A stretch of 64,000 nt of DNA from positions 1-64,000 of the forward strand of contig NZ_AECZ01000001.1 in NCBI RefSeq assembly GCF_000179555.1, written 5' to 3'. This stretch comes from Solidesulfovibrio fructosivorans JJ]. Its GTDB lineage: Bacteria; Desulfobacterota; Desulfovibrionia; Desulfovibrionales; Desulfovibrionaceae. The position numbers and the translations under genes were made by a program. The notes below the pieces were generated by a model. It was not told the DNA's origin. It saw nothing but the letters and a program-made list of their open reading frames with translations, and made no database searches. Of the stretch, positions 19,250 to 28,399 are shown piece after piece; the stretch's first letter is position 1, and the number at the start of each line of letters is the position of its first letter.

Positions 19250-20410
19250 CTACAAGGAGGCCGCCAGCGGTCGGACGATATCGGCCTGGGTCGCGTCCTG
19301 TTCCCCGACTTCTTGATTCTGGGGCAAAAGCGCGGCCGCTTCGGCCTGGGCATACTGCGCCGTGAGCTCCTCGAACAGTTCGGCCACAGGCATGATGCGA
19401 TCCACCCGCCAGGCGTTTTGGCCGGCGAAGGCAAAGCCTTGTGTAAGCCGTCCGCGTTGGGCATTGGCCAGGGCCAACGTAATGCAGTAGGGCGCTTTCC
19501 CGTGCTCGCAGGAATGGATGCAATGGTACGGACAGGAGGAGGGCGTTTTGTCGCCATTGGCGACGCGCTCCAGGAAGCCGTTGCGGATGGCCCGGCCGGG
19601 CATGCCCACCGGACTTTTGATGATGACCAGATCTTGTTCGGTGGCCGCGATGTAAGTTTGCTTGAAGCGTTCGTCGGCGTCGCACTCGTCGGTAGCCACA
19701 AAGCGGGTCCCCATCTGTACGCCGGCCGCGCCGAGGGTGATGAAGCGGCGGATGTCGGCCCCGGTGTAAACGCCGCCGGCGGCGATGACCGGGATGGGCA
19801 ATCCGTTCGGCGCGGTGTAGGGGCCAAGGCCGGCAACGACCTCGGTGACGAGTTTTTCCAGGGCAAAAGCCGGGTCGTCGATCTGCTCGGCCTTGAACCC
19901 CAGGTGTCCGCCGGCCATGGGGCCTTCCACCACGAAGGCGTCCGGAGTGCGGCCGAAGCGCGACAGCCATTTTTTGCACAGGATGACGGCGGCCCGGGCC
20001 GAGGAAATGATGGGCACGAGCTTGGTCTTGGAGCCTTCGGTCAGGTAGGAGGGCAGATCGAGAGGCAGGCCGGCGCCGGAGAAAATGACGTCGACATTTT
20101 CCCTGAGGGCCGTTTTGACCAAGTCGGCGAAGTTGGCCATGGCCACCATGATGTTGACGCCGAGGGCTCCGGCGGTCTTGGCGCGAACGGCCCGGATTTC
20201 CCTGGCAAGAGTCCGGTTGTTGGCTTCGATATAATTGGAGGAAAAATCCGGTTCTTTCACGCCGATGCCCGCTGCGGAAATGACGCCGAGGCCGCCGGAG
20301 GCGGCCACAGCGGATGCCAGGCCGGAAAGTGAAATGCCGACTCCCATGCCGCCCTGGACGAGGGCCACGGGGAGAAACAGGTCACCGATTGTCAAGGAAG
20401 GGAACGACAA
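19250..20410 (-). CDS. Nitronate monooxygenase-like flavoprotein
   Basis: A 386-residue TIM-barrel flavoprotein of the 2-nitropropane dioxygenase/nitronate monooxygenase family. Motifs: VQGGMGVGISLSGLASAVAASGGLGVIS at the N-terminus, VEGPMAGGHLG near residue 165 (the usual His region), IPVIAAGGVYTGADIRRFITLGAAGVQMGTRFVATDE near 205-245. The C-terminal part has a cysteine cluster (CPYHCIHSCEHG) near 290-302 that could bind a metal or Fe-S centre, an extension seen in some anaerobe members. The start appears to be TTG with GGAG upstream. The substrate is unknown; some relatives are FabK-like enoyl reductases. Confidence 0.82.
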   Translation of the reverse strand: MSFPSLTIGDLFLPVALVQGGMGVGISLSGLASAVAASGGLGVISAAGIGVKEPDFSSNYIEANNRTLAREIRAVRAKTAGALGVNIMVAMANFADLVKTALRENVDVIFSGAGLPLDLPSYLTEGSKTKLVPIISSARAAVILCKKWLSRFGRTPDAFVVEGPMAGGHLGFKAEQIDDPAFALEKLVTEVVAGLGPYTAPNGLPIPVIAAGGVYTGADIRRFITLGAAGVQMGTRFVATDECDADERFKQTYIAATEQDLVIIKSPVGMPGRAIRNGFLERVANGDKTPSSCPYHCIHSCEHGKAPYCITLALANAQRGRLTQGFAFAGQNAWRVDRIMPVAELFEELTAQYAQAEAAALLPQNQEVGEQDATQADIVRPLAASL

Positions 20411-20630
20411 GCAAACTCCAGACGGTTAAAAGACGGGCGCAATGTTGCGGCGGTCAGGCGATCCAGCATAGAGATAGGTGCTCGATGAGCGTATCAGGGC
20501 GCGGCGAGAGAGGCAACAGGATTCATCGGCCGAAAAGCGCTTTGGGTCCGGGAAGCGGTGCCAACTTCGCTGCGAGGCATGAGAATGTTGTTTGCCTCAT
20601 TTTGCAACTGTTTTGCCGCACAGGGCGCGG

Positions 20631-21467
20631 TCAACGGGAAATAGTGTCGCAACCGGCCATGGCGCGCACCTCGGCCGGTGTTTTTCCGGCCTCGCGCAGG
20701 GCGCGCAGCGTCAGGGACTTGTCGCGTTTGGCATAGCGGCGGCCCGTCGCATCGCGCAAAAGCGGATGGTGGCGGTAGCGGGGTGTCGGCAGATCCAAAA
20801 GAGCCTGCAACAGACGATGGATATCCGTGGCCGCGAACAAGTCCTGGCCTCTGGTGACCAGTGTGACGCCCTGCAAGGCGTCGTCGACCGTGACACTGAG
20901 ATGGTAGCTTGTCAAAACGTCCTTGCGGGCCAGCACGACATCGCCAAAACGGGCGGGGGCGGCCCGTATTTCCCCCCGCGCTGCATCGTGCCAGGTCAGT
21001 TCGCCCGCCTGGGCGCAGGCCCGGGCCATGTCCAGCCGCCAGACGCAGGGGTGCGTTCGGACCCGCGCCGCGCGCTCGGATTCGGACAGGTTGCGGCAGG
21101 TGCCCGGATAAATGGGGCCGACGTCGTCGTTTTCCTGGGGCGCGGCGAGTTCCCCGATCTCGCGACGCGTGCAAAAGCAGGGATAAATGAGGCCCCTTGC
21201 GCGCAAATGGCCAAGCGCCGCCGCGTATTCCGCCATATGCGCGGACTGGACTCGCACGGGCTCCTCCCAGGTCAGGCCCAGCCAGTGCAAATCTTCCAGC
21301 ATCTTCTGGGTGTAGGCCGGCTTGCAGCGTACAGGGTCGATGTCCTCGATGCGCAACAAGAAGCGCCCGCCGGCTTCCCGCGCCGCGCAAAAGGCGGTGA
21401 GCGCCGAAAAGGCGTGCCCCAGGTGCAAAAAACCGGTGGGGCTCGGCGCGAAGCGGGTGACGGTCAT
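20631..21467 (-). CDS. gluQ: Glutamyl-Q tRNA(Asp) synthetase
   Basis: A 278-residue truncated GluRS paralogue that charges the queuosine base of tRNA(Asp) with glutamate. The class I signature is FAPSPTGFLHLGHAFSALTAF near residues 5-25 (HLGH). LRIEDIDPVRCKP follows, a zinc site is suggested by CFCTRREI, and the KMSKS-equivalent is YAKRDKSLTLR near 250. It lacks the anticodon-binding C-terminal domain, as expected. The ATG at 21467 is chosen because it directly precedes the FAPSPTG motif. Confidence 0.92.
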   Translation of the reverse strand: MTVTRFAPSPTGFLHLGHAFSALTAFCAAREAGGRFLLRIEDIDPVRCKPAYTQKMLEDLHWLGLTWEEPVRVQSAHMAEYAAALGHLRARGLIYPCFCTRREIGELAAPQENDDVGPIYPGTCRNLSESERAARVRTHPCVWRLDMARACAQAGELTWHDAARGEIRAAPARFGDVVLARKDVLTSYHLSVTVDDALQGVTLVTRGQDLFAATDIHRLLQALLDLPTPRYRHHPLLRDATGRRYAKRDKSLTLRALREAGKTPAEVRAMAGCDTISR

Positions 21468-21599
21468 GTTATATGCGCCCGGCGAGACGCGGGACCACGA
21501 AGGAACACATCTCGGGAACGGGGCAAGGACGTCGGAATACACCGAGAGTATCCGAACAGTTTGCTTGAAAGAATTGGGGAATCTTCACTTCGATGAGGT

Positions 21600-21644
21600 G
21601 GGGCAAAATTCACTCAATAACGGCGTCGGGCCAGATTTTGCCCC
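21600..21644. repeat. Perfect inverted repeat near tRNA-Ser
   Basis: A 10-nt arm GGGGCAAAAT at 21600-21609 is repeated inverted at 21635-21644, with a third partial copy (TTTTTGCCCC) right after. It lies in the gene-free stretch 21468-21765 downstream of the tRNA-Ser gene. No T-run follows on the tRNA strand, so it is a weak terminator candidate. It could be a scar of an old insertion. Confidence 0.4.
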
Positions 21645-21765
21645 GTTTTTGCCCCAAACGTGTCTCGGCTGTCAATGAAACACAGAGAGCTCATTGGAAG
21701 AAATGAGCCAAAAAGACAAGCCCCGAAGGGGTGATGGAATCAGCGGGGCTTGGTTGGAAGCTGAT

Positions 21766-21859
21766 TGGCGGAGAGGGTGGGATTCGAACCCACGTGCCGG
21801 TTATTAGCCGACAACCCGATTTCGAGTCGGGCCCGTTACGACCACTTCGGTACCTCTCC
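21766..21859 (-). tRNA. tRNA-Ser (anticodon CGA)
   Basis: On the minus strand the gene begins GGAGAGGTACCGAAG and ends CCTCTCCGCCA. It has a seven-pair acceptor stem, a discriminator G and an encoded CCA. The anticodon stem CCCGA/TCGGG encloses the loop CTCGAAA, giving anticodon CGA. A long variable arm (GTCGGCTAATAACCGGC) and the T loop GGTTCGAATCC are as expected for a class II serine tRNA of 94 bases. It decodes UCG. Confidence 0.96.
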
Positions 21860-21925
21860 GCTCGTCAAAGAAAGACGCGCAACGAATTTGGAAAAATACA
21901 CCTCTTGGGTGGTCTTGGCAAGCAT

Positions 21926-22483
21926 TTATTCGTTGTCCGTGTCAGCCGGCCGGCTGCGCCGCTCCCGGAAAAAGTCCCGCAACAGCCCGCCGCAGGTTGC
22001 TTCAAGCACCCCGGACAGCACATCGAAACGGTGGTTGAAAAAGGGCAGGTCCGGACCGGGCAGCATCGAGGCGATGGCCCCGGTGCGGGGGTCGGACGCC
22101 CCGTAGACGAGCAGCCCCACCCGGGCGTGGATCATGGCCCCCAGGCACATGACGCACGGTTCCAGGGTCACGGCCATAATCGAACCCGGCAGACGGTAAT
22201 TGCCGACGTGGGCCGCGGCCTGGCGCAGGGCCAGAATCTCGGCGTGGGCCGTGGGGTCGTGGCGCGTAATGGGCGCATTGCCGGCCGCGCCGAGCAGTTC
22301 GCCCGCCGCCGAGAGCACCACCGCGCCGACAGGCGCTTCGCCCTGGGCGGCCGCTCCCCGGGCTTTTTCCAGGGCCAGCGCCATCACCGCCTCGAAGCTG
22401 GCCCAGCCCGGCGGGGAAGGGGGAAAGGGCGTGCCCTCCTCATTTTGTCCGGCGATAAATCGTTTGGCTGGTTGTAGGGCCAT
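21926..22483 (-). CDS. tadA: tRNA-specific adenosine deaminase
   Basis: A 185-residue zinc deaminase that converts adenosine 34 to inosine in tRNA(Arg). The zinc/catalytic motifs are TAHAEILALRQAA (His and Glu) near residues 85-97 and LEPCVMCLGAMIHARV near 112-127 (PCxxC). The C-terminal part has FFNHRFDVLSGVLEATCGGLLRDFFRERR, typical of TadA. There is a 30-residue N-terminal extension before the domain, so the true start could be a little downstream. It follows tRNA-Ser on the same strand. Confidence 0.92.
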   Translation of the reverse strand: MALQPAKRFIAGQNEEGTPFPPSPPGWASFEAVMALALEKARGAAAQGEAPVGAVVLSAAGELLGAAGNAPITRHDPTAHAEILALRQAAAHVGNYRLPGSIMAVTLEPCVMCLGAMIHARVGLLVYGASDPRTGAIASMLPGPDLPFFNHRFDVLSGVLEATCGGLLRDFFRERRSRPADTDNE

Positions 22484-22734
22484 ACGTGATTCGATTCTTA
22501 TTTTACTGGTTGACCGGCTGGGGACAGGGCGGCCGCGTGCGGCGCATATTTTGAAGAATACGCCTTCGCGTCCGACCTGCCCCAGCCGGTCCCGGGGACA
22601 CGTCCCTGGCCGGAAACTCTTGTCCCCCGATAGTGCCAAAGGATCGAGCGTAACATATCCCAATCCGTGTGAAAAATAAGATCCTACCGTACCAATGCGT
22701 TCCCTGCTCGCCATTGCCCCGGTGCAGCCTCAAA

Positions 22735-22802
22735 CCCCCTTGAAAAGTTTATGAAGGGGGTTCAGGGGGAAACTTTTTGAAAAAAGTTTCCCCCTGGCCG
22801 CC
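22735..22802. repeat. Composite two-hairpin intergenic repeat, copy 2 (inverted orientation)
   Basis: Hairpin B (CCCCCTT at 22735-22741 with AAGGGGG at 22754-22760) is followed by hairpin A with perfect 16-nt arms at 22763-22778 and 22781-22796 (arm CAGGGGGAAACTTTTT). The order is reversed relative to copies 1 and 3. It lies 30 bases after the purQ stop, consistent with a terminator for that gene. The rest of 22484-22734 holds no recognised gene. Confidence 0.8.
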
Positions 22803-22831
22803 TGAGGCATCTTTATTGAATTCTTCCCTTC

Positions 22832-23644
22832 CTACGCATGGGCGCGCAGGTGGGCCACGGCGTTTTCGAACAGCACGGTGCCGAGCATGGGGTGTTCGCC
22901 CCGGGTGTAGCCCGGATGGTTGGTGGGGTGGTTGAAGGCCTCGGGATGGGGCATGAGTCCCAGAATCCGCCCGGACGGGTCGGTCAGGCCGGCGATGGCG
23001 TGGGGCGAACCGTTGGGGTTGGCCGGGTATTCCATGGTGGCCGCGCCCGAGGCCGGGTCGGCGTAGGTCAGGGCCACGGCCCCGGTGCGCACGAGGTCGT
23101 CGAGAACGGCCTGGGACATGGGCACGAGCTTGCCTTCGCCGTGGCGCACGGGCAGGTCCAGGCGCACGACGCCCCGGGTGAACACGCAGGGGCTGGCCGG
23201 GTTGGCGGCGAGAGTGACCCAGCGGTCTTCGAACCGGGCCGAGTCGTTGTTGGCTAGACTCACCTGCCGGGCGAAATAGTCGCCGCCGAGCGCCGGCAGC
23301 AGGCCGAGCTTGACCAGCAGCTGGAAGCCGTTGCAGATGCCGAGGATGAGTCCGCCGGCTTCAAAAAAAGTTTTGAGCTGGGTGAGCAGGGTTTCGCCGT
23401 CCGTGGTTTGCGCGTGTTTCCAGCGCACTGCGGCGGCTTGCGCCGCGCCCAGGTCGTCGCCGTCGAGAAATCCGCCTGGGAAAATCAGGAAATTATACGC
23501 GTCGATCCGCGTCCGGCCGGCGATGATGTCGGAGAAAAAAACGATGTCCGTGACGTCGGAACCGGCCATGCTCGCGGCATGAGCCGATTCCACTTCACAG
23601 TTGGTGCCGTAACCGGTGATCACGAGGGTGCGCACCTGCGCCAT
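22832..23644 (-). CDS. purQ: Phosphoribosylformylglycinamidine synthase, glutaminase subunit
   Basis: A 270-residue class I glutamine amidotransferase. The nucleophile elbow is GLILGICNGFQLLVKLGLLP near residues 97-115 with the catalytic Cys, and the His-Glu pair is in LMPHPEAFNHP near 235-245. The start VRTLVITGYGTNCEVESAHAA is typical of PurQ or of the C-terminal domain of long PurL. It supplies ammonia for conversion of FGAR to FGAM in purine synthesis. GGGAGG precedes ATG 23644. The large PurL subunit is not adjacent here. Confidence 0.9.
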   Translation of the reverse strand: MAQVRTLVITGYGTNCEVESAHAASMAGSDVTDIVFFSDIIAGRTRIDAYNFLIFPGGFLDGDDLGAAQAAAVRWKHAQTTDGETLLTQLKTFFEAGGLILGICNGFQLLVKLGLLPALGGDYFARQVSLANNDSARFEDRWVTLAANPASPCVFTRGVVRLDLPVRHGEGKLVPMSQAVLDDLVRTGAVALTYADPASGAATMEYPANPNGSPHAIAGLTDPSGRILGLMPHPEAFNHPTNHPGYTRGEHPMLGTVLFENAVAHLRAHA

Positions 23645-23829
23645 AAGGGAATCCTCCCGGAGGTTCCTTGAAAAATTGCGCCCGAAGGCTTACTTTGCGC
23701 GGCTGAACATAAGGGGCCGCCCCGACCGCGTCAACCGGGCCCGTTACGTGGGGCCGGATCGTTTCGGCGCGGGCCGCCGGGTACGCCGGCGCGCCCCGAA
23801 CAGCACACACATCAAGGACGGCATCAGCA

Positions 23830-25464
23830 ATGAAGACCAAATTTATTTTCGTTACGGGGGGGGTGCTGTCCTCCCTGGGCAAGGGGCTGGCCGCCGCCTC
23901 CATCGGCGCGCTGCTCCAGGCCCGGGGGCTTAAGGTCACCATCCAAAAGCTCGATCCCTACATCAACGTCGATCCCGGCACCATGAACCCCTTTCAGCAC
24001 GGCGAGGTGTACGTCACCGACGACGGGGCCGAAACCGACCTCGACCTCGGGCATTATGAGCGTTTTCTCGGCGTGCCCATGAGCCAGGGCAACAACTACA
24101 CCTCCGGCCGGGTCTATTTCAGCGTCATCCAGAAGGAGCGCCGGGGCGACTACCTGGGCGGCACGGTGCAGGTGATCCCGCACGTGACCGACGAGATCAA
24201 GCGGGCCATCCTCGGCGTCGCCGGTGATGAGGACGTGGCCATCATCGAGATCGGCGGCACGGTTGGCGACATCGAGGGCCAGCCGTTTCTGGAGGCCATC
24301 CGCCAGTTGCGCATGGACCTCGGCCGGGAAAACGTCCTCTACATCCACCTGACCCTGGTGCCGTATCTGCGCGTGGCCGGCGAGGTGAAGACCAAGCCCA
24401 CCCAGCACAGCGTCAAGGAGCTGCGCTCCATCGGCATCCAGCCCGACATCATCATCTGCCGCAGCGAGGTGGACCTGACGCGGGACCTCAAGGAAAAGAT
24501 CGCGCTTTTTTGCGACGTGGACGCCGACGCGGTGTTCACGGCCGTGGACGTCAAGGACATCTACGAGGTGCCGCTCAAGCTCTATGCCGAGGGCGTGGAC
24601 CAGAAAATCGCCATTTTGTTGCGCCTGCCGGCGAAAAATGCCGATCTGACCGCCTGGCGGGCCATGGTCGACCGGCTGGACAACCCCTCCGGCTCGGTCT
24701 CCATCGCCATCGTCGGCAAGTATGTGGACCTCAAGGAGGCCTACAAGAGCCTGCACGAGGCGCTGGTGCACGCGGGCGGCATCGCCGGCGTGTCGATCCG
24801 TTTCGTGTACGTCAATTCCGAGGAAGTCACCCGCGAGAACGCGGCCGGGCACTTCGCCGGCATCGACGGCATCCTGGTCCCGGGCGGGTTTGGTTCGCGC
24901 GGGGTCGAGGGCAAGATCGCGGCCATCGAATACGCCCGCACCCAGGGCATCCCCTTTTTCGGCATCTGCCTCGGCATGCAGTGCGCGGTCATCGAATACG
25001 CCCGCCACGTGCTTGGGCTTTCCGGGGCCAATTCCGAGGAATTCGACCTGACCACCAGCGATCCGGTCATCTACCTCATGCGGGAATGGTTTGATTTCCG
25101 CACGAAGAAGATCGAGCGCCGCGACCCTTCCTGCAACAAGGGCGGCACCATGCGCCTGGGCGCTTATCCCTGCGTGGTCAAGCCCGACACCAAGGCCGCC
25201 GCGGCCTACGGCGCCGGGGAGATTTCCGAGCGTCACCGCCATCGCTACGAGTTCAACAAGGCCTACGCCGCCGCCTTCGAAGAGGGCGAAATGGTGTTAA
25301 GCGGCCTGTCCCCGGACGGGGAACTCGTGGAGATGGTGGAATTGCCCGAGCATCCCTGGTTTCTCGGCTGCCAGTTCCATCCGGAATTTAAAAGCAGCCC
25401 CATGAAACCCCATCCGCTCTTCCGGGAGTTCGTCCTGGCGGCCAAGCGCCAACAAGGGGCGTAG
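23830..25464 (+). CDS. pyrG: CTP synthase
   Basis: A 544-residue enzyme of normal length making CTP from UTP, ATP and glutamine. The N-terminal synthase domain has [30 protein letters not shown] (P-loop) and [34 protein letters not shown]. The glutaminase domain from about residue 290 has [17 protein letters not shown], the nucleophile motif [17 protein letters not shown] near 380, and a His-Glu pair in CQFHPEFKS near 517. A composite hairpin repeat follows the stop. Confidence 0.96.
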   Translation: MKTKFIFVTGGVLSSLGKGLAAASIGALLQARGLKVTIQKLDPYINVDPGTMNPFQHGEVYVTDDGAETDLDLGHYERFLGVPMSQGNNYTSGRVYFSVIQKERRGDYLGGTVQVIPHVTDEIKRAILGVAGDEDVAIIEIGGTVGDIEGQPFLEAIRQLRMDLGRENVLYIHLTLVPYLRVAGEVKTKPTQHSVKELRSIGIQPDIIICRSEVDLTRDLKEKIALFCDVDADAVFTAVDVKDIYEVPLKLYAEGVDQKIAILLRLPAKNADLTAWRAMVDRLDNPSGSVSIAIVGKYVDLKEAYKSLHEALVHAGGIAGVSIRFVYVNSEEVTRENAAGHFAGIDGILVPGGFGSRGVEGKIAAIEYARTQGIPFFGICLGMQCAVIEYARHVLGLSGANSEEFDLTTSDPVIYLMREWFDFRTKKIERRDPSCNKGGTMRLGAYPCVVKPDTKAAAAYGAGEISERHRHRYEFNKAYAAAFEEGEMVLSGLSPDGELVEMVELPEHPWFLGCQFHPEFKSSPMKPHPLFREFVLAAKRQQGA

Positions 25465-25477
25465 GAAGCCGCGCCTC

Positions 25478-25547
25478 GGCGGCCAGGGGGGCAACTTTTT
25501 TCAAAAAGTTGCCCCCCTGGCCGCCTCATCAAAAACTTTCAAAAGGG
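25478..25547. repeat. Composite two-hairpin intergenic repeat, copy 3
   Basis: Hairpin A has perfect 23-nt arms at 25478-25500 and 25503-25525 (arm GGCGGCCAGGGGGGCAAC then five T). A decayed hairpin B segment (AAAAACTTTCAAAAGGG) follows to about 25547. It differs from copy 1 by paired changes in both arms (AAAC/GTTT becomes CAAC/GTTG), so stem pairing is kept. It lies 13 bases after pyrG and may terminate it. Confidence 0.82.
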
Positions 25548-25706
25548 AATGCGGGGCCAGCGCCGTATCCCGGGTGAAGACGATCGGAAGGGTCGCCTTG
25601 TTGTTCTTGCGCGTGGAAGCCTTACCTCTTTGGTGAGGGCGCGCAGCCGGGGCGAGAGCACTTTCGGGCGCGCGGTTGCGCCGGGAAAAAGCAAAGGAGG
25701 CGCGCC

Positions 25707-26249
25707 GTGACGCATGACGCCACGCTTGCCGCGGCCAGGGCCAAGGATATCGCCTTGCTCGTGCTGGATGTGGACGGGGTTTTGACCGACGGCGGCCTGT
25801 ACGTCGACGGCCGGGGGGAGATCGCCAAGCGGTTTCATGCCCAGGACGGGCTCGGCGTCAAGGCGGCCCAGATCGCCGGCGTCGCCGTGGCGGTCATAAG
25901 CGGCCTGGACAGCCCGGCCGTGGCCGCCCGCATCAAGGAACTCGGCATCGCCGAATACCATCCCGGCCATTACCGCAAGGTGCCGATCCTGCGCGCCATC
26001 TGGGAACGCACCGGCATAACCCCGCAGCGGACGGCCTATCTCGGCGACGACTGGGTGGACGCCGGCCCCATGGGGATTGTCGGTCTGCCCATGGCCGTGG
26101 CCGACGCCCAGCCGGAAATTTTGGACCTGGCCCTTTGGGTGACGAGCCGGGGCGGCGGGCAGGGCGCCGTGCGCGAGGCCATCCGTTTTATCCTGAATGC
26201 TTCCGGACACCTCGCGGCCGCGTACGACTGGTTCCTGCGGGAACGGTAA
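25707..26249 (+). CDS. kdsC: KdsC-like HAD phosphatase (KDO-8-phosphate phosphatase)
   Basis: A 180-residue HAD-family phosphatase of the cap-less C0/C1 type. Motif I is LLVLDVDGVLTDGGLYVDGRG near residues 17-37 (DVDGVLTDG), motif II is VISGLDS near 63, and motif IV is AYLGDDWVD near 112. KdsC dephosphorylates KDO-8-phosphate for LPS inner core. The GTG start follows AAAGGAGG. Normally kdsA and lptCAB flank it, but here rpoN is next, 115 bases downstream. Only the HAD fold and KdsC-like motifs are certain. Confidence 0.87.
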   Translation: MTHDATLAAARAKDIALLVLDVDGVLTDGGLYVDGRGEIAKRFHAQDGLGVKAAQIAGVAVAVISGLDSPAVAARIKELGIAEYHPGHYRKVPILRAIWERTGITPQRTAYLGDDWVDAGPMGIVGLPMAVADAQPEILDLALWVTSRGGGQGAVREAIRFILNASGHLAAAYDWFLRER

Positions 26250-26364
26250 GACGGGCGGATTGCCACGACCCTTCGATTGTGGCATGCTTTTTGTTGGGCG
26301 GGGGCCGAACACGCGGCGGCCCCGTCCGACACGAAAACCTTAAAAAGCGCGTACGGCGGTAGAC

Positions 26365-27801
26365 ATGGCCCTGGAACTGCGACAGCAGCTCAAATTGTCC
26401 CAGCAGCTGGTGATGACCCCCCAACTGCAACAAGCCATCAAGCTCCTGCAGCTGTCCCGGTTGGAGCTCCTGGAGAGCGTGCAGCAGGAACTTCTGGAAA
26501 ACCCCCTTCTCGAGGAATCCATAGAGGAAGATCGGCAGCCCGAATCCACAATGGCCGAGGACAACCTCGGCCCGAGCGGCGACACCAGCGACGCGGCCAT
26601 GGAAAAGGAGCTGCTCAAAAACGCCGAGTGGGACGACTACCTCGGTGATTTCGCCAGCACCGGCCGACAGGCCCAGGCGCACGAGTCGGAGATCCCGGAA
26701 GAGGGCATGGCCTTCGACGCGAGGCTTGCCTCCAAGCCCTCTCTTGAAGGGCACCTCGGCTGGCAGATGCGTCTGTCCAATTTCACGCCCAAGCAGCTCG
26801 AGATCGGCGAGGCCATCGTCGGCAGCCTCAACTCCTCGGGCTATCTGCGCGCTTCCCTCGACGAGCTGGCCCAGATGACGTCCACCAGCGTCGAGGCGGT
26901 GGAGGAAGTGCTGCACCGCCTCCAGCGTTTCGACCCTGTGGGCGTGGCCGCCCGCACCCCCAGCGAGTGCCTGCTGACCCAGATCGAGGTCTACGGCTAC
27001 GACGATCCCATTTTGATCGAGCTTGTGCGCGACCACCTCGAGGACCTGGAGAAAAAGCGCTACAAGCCGCTGGCCAAGAAATTTCGTATCGCCATGGAAA
27101 AGCTCAAGGAATACCTGGAGCTGATCCAGACGCTCAATCCCATGCCCGGGGCCAGCTACGGCTCGGGCGATCCCATCTATGTGAGCCCCGACGCCTTCGT
27201 CTACAAGTACGGCGACGACTTCGTCATCCTGCTCAACGAAGAGGGCATGCCCCGGCTTAACGTCAATATGACCTACATGGACGGGCTTAACCCGAAGGCG
27301 GACAAGGACAAGGATTACCTGCAAGACAAGATGCGCTCGGCCATGTGGCTCATGAAAAGCCTCTACCAGCGCCAGCGCACGCTCTACAAGGTCCTGGAGA
27401 GCATCCTCAAGTTCCAGCGGGAGTTTTTTGAGCACGGCGTGACGCGACTGCGGCCGCTGATTTTAAAGGACGTGGCTGACGACATCAGCATGCACGAATC
27501 CACGGTCAGCCGCATCACGTCCAACAAATACGTGGCCACGCCCCACGGCATCTTCGAGCTGAAGTTCTTTTTCAACAGTTCCCTGGAACTCGACGACGGC
27601 AGCACGGTGGGTTCGGAGTCGGTCAAGGCCATGATCAAGCGGATCATCGCCGGCGAGAACGCCAAGAAACCCATCAGCGACGAGGCCATCGCCGATATGC
27701 TCAAGGAAGAGCTGCAAATCAACATCGCCCGCCGTACCGTGGCCAAATACCGCACGGCCATGGGCATCGAATCTTCGTCCAAACGCAAGGAAGTTTTCTG
27801 A
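26365..27801 (+). CDS. rpoN: RNA polymerase sigma-54 factor
   Basis: A 478-residue sigma-54. Region I is at residues 1-50 (MALELRQQLKLSQQLVMTPQLQQAIKLLQL and ENPLLEE), an acidic region II at 50-110, the core-binding region at about 115-300, a helix-turn-helix near 360-385 (LKDVADDISMHESTVSRITSNKYV), and the RpoN box near 458-467 (ARRTVAKYR). It directs transcription from -24/-12 promoters with enhancer-binding ATPases. It heads the usual rpoN-hpf-ptsN-rapZ order. Confidence 0.96.
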   Translation: MALELRQQLKLSQQLVMTPQLQQAIKLLQLSRLELLESVQQELLENPLLEESIEEDRQPESTMAEDNLGPSGDTSDAAMEKELLKNAEWDDYLGDFASTGRQAQAHESEIPEEGMAFDARLASKPSLEGHLGWQMRLSNFTPKQLEIGEAIVGSLNSSGYLRASLDELAQMTSTSVEAVEEVLHRLQRFDPVGVAARTPSECLLTQIEVYGYDDPILIELVRDHLEDLEKKRYKPLAKKFRIAMEKLKEYLELIQTLNPMPGASYGSGDPIYVSPDAFVYKYGDDFVILLNEEGMPRLNVNMTYMDGLNPKADKDKDYLQDKMRSAMWLMKSLYQRQRTLYKVLESILKFQREFFEHGVTRLRPLILKDVADDISMHESTVSRITSNKYVATPHGIFELKFFFNSSLELDDGSTVGSESVKAMIKRIIAGENAKKPISDEAIADMLKEELQINIARRTVAKYRTAMGIESSSKRKEVF

Positions 27802-27850
27802 TGCTTCGGGCCGCACATGCGGCCCAACACCATGCCACCCGGAGGGATAT

Positions 27851-28399
27851 ATGAACATTACTTTTAATTTCAAGAATTTCGAGCCTTCGGATCATTTGCG
27901 CGACTACGCCCGCAAACGTTTCGAGAAGCTCGCCAAGTATACCGTCGCCACCGACGCCTCGGAGTTGCAGGTCAACCTTGCCGTGGAAAAGACCCGCCAG
28001 CTGGCCGACGTCATCTTCCTGGCCGACAATATGCACATCTCGGCCCACGAGGCTTCCGAGGACATGTACTCCACCATCGACATGATCCTTGACAAAGTCG
28101 AGGCGCAGGCCAAGAAGTTCCGCGAGAAGCAAAAGGACCGCCGCCGCCAGAAAGCCGAGGTCGTCCACACCCAGGTCATCAGCATAAGCGAGGATGCCGA
28201 CGGCGCGCGTACGCCCACCATCGTCCAGACCGACGATTACGAGCCCAAGCCCATGGCCGTGGAAGAGGCGGCCATGCAGCTCGAAAGCCTCAAGTACGAG
28301 TTCATGGTGTTCATCAACTCCGAAACCGACCGGCCCAATGTCATCTACCGTTTGCGCAACGGCGACTTCGGCCTCATTGATCCTGGAACGGGAGCGTAA
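27851..28399 (+). CDS. hpf: Ribosome hibernation promoting factor, long form
   Basis: A 182-residue protein. The N-terminal S30AE/HPF domain (residues 1-100) binds the 30S decoding centre, with motifs NFEPSDHLRDYARKRFEKL and DNMHISAHEASEDMYSTIDMILDKVEAQ. A linker and a C-terminal dimerisation domain follow (residues about 128-178, KPMAVEEAAMQLESLKYEFMVFIN then IYRLRNGDFGLIDP), so this is the long form that makes 100S dimers alone. It is preceded by GGAGGG and abuts ptsN. Confidence 0.94.
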   Translation: MNITFNFKNFEPSDHLRDYARKRFEKLAKYTVATDASELQVNLAVEKTRQLADVIFLADNMHISAHEASEDMYSTIDMILDKVEAQAKKFREKQKDRRRQKAEVVHTQVISISEDADGARTPTIVQTDDYEPKPMAVEEAAMQLESLKYEFMVFINSETDRPNVIYRLRNGDFGLIDPGTGA

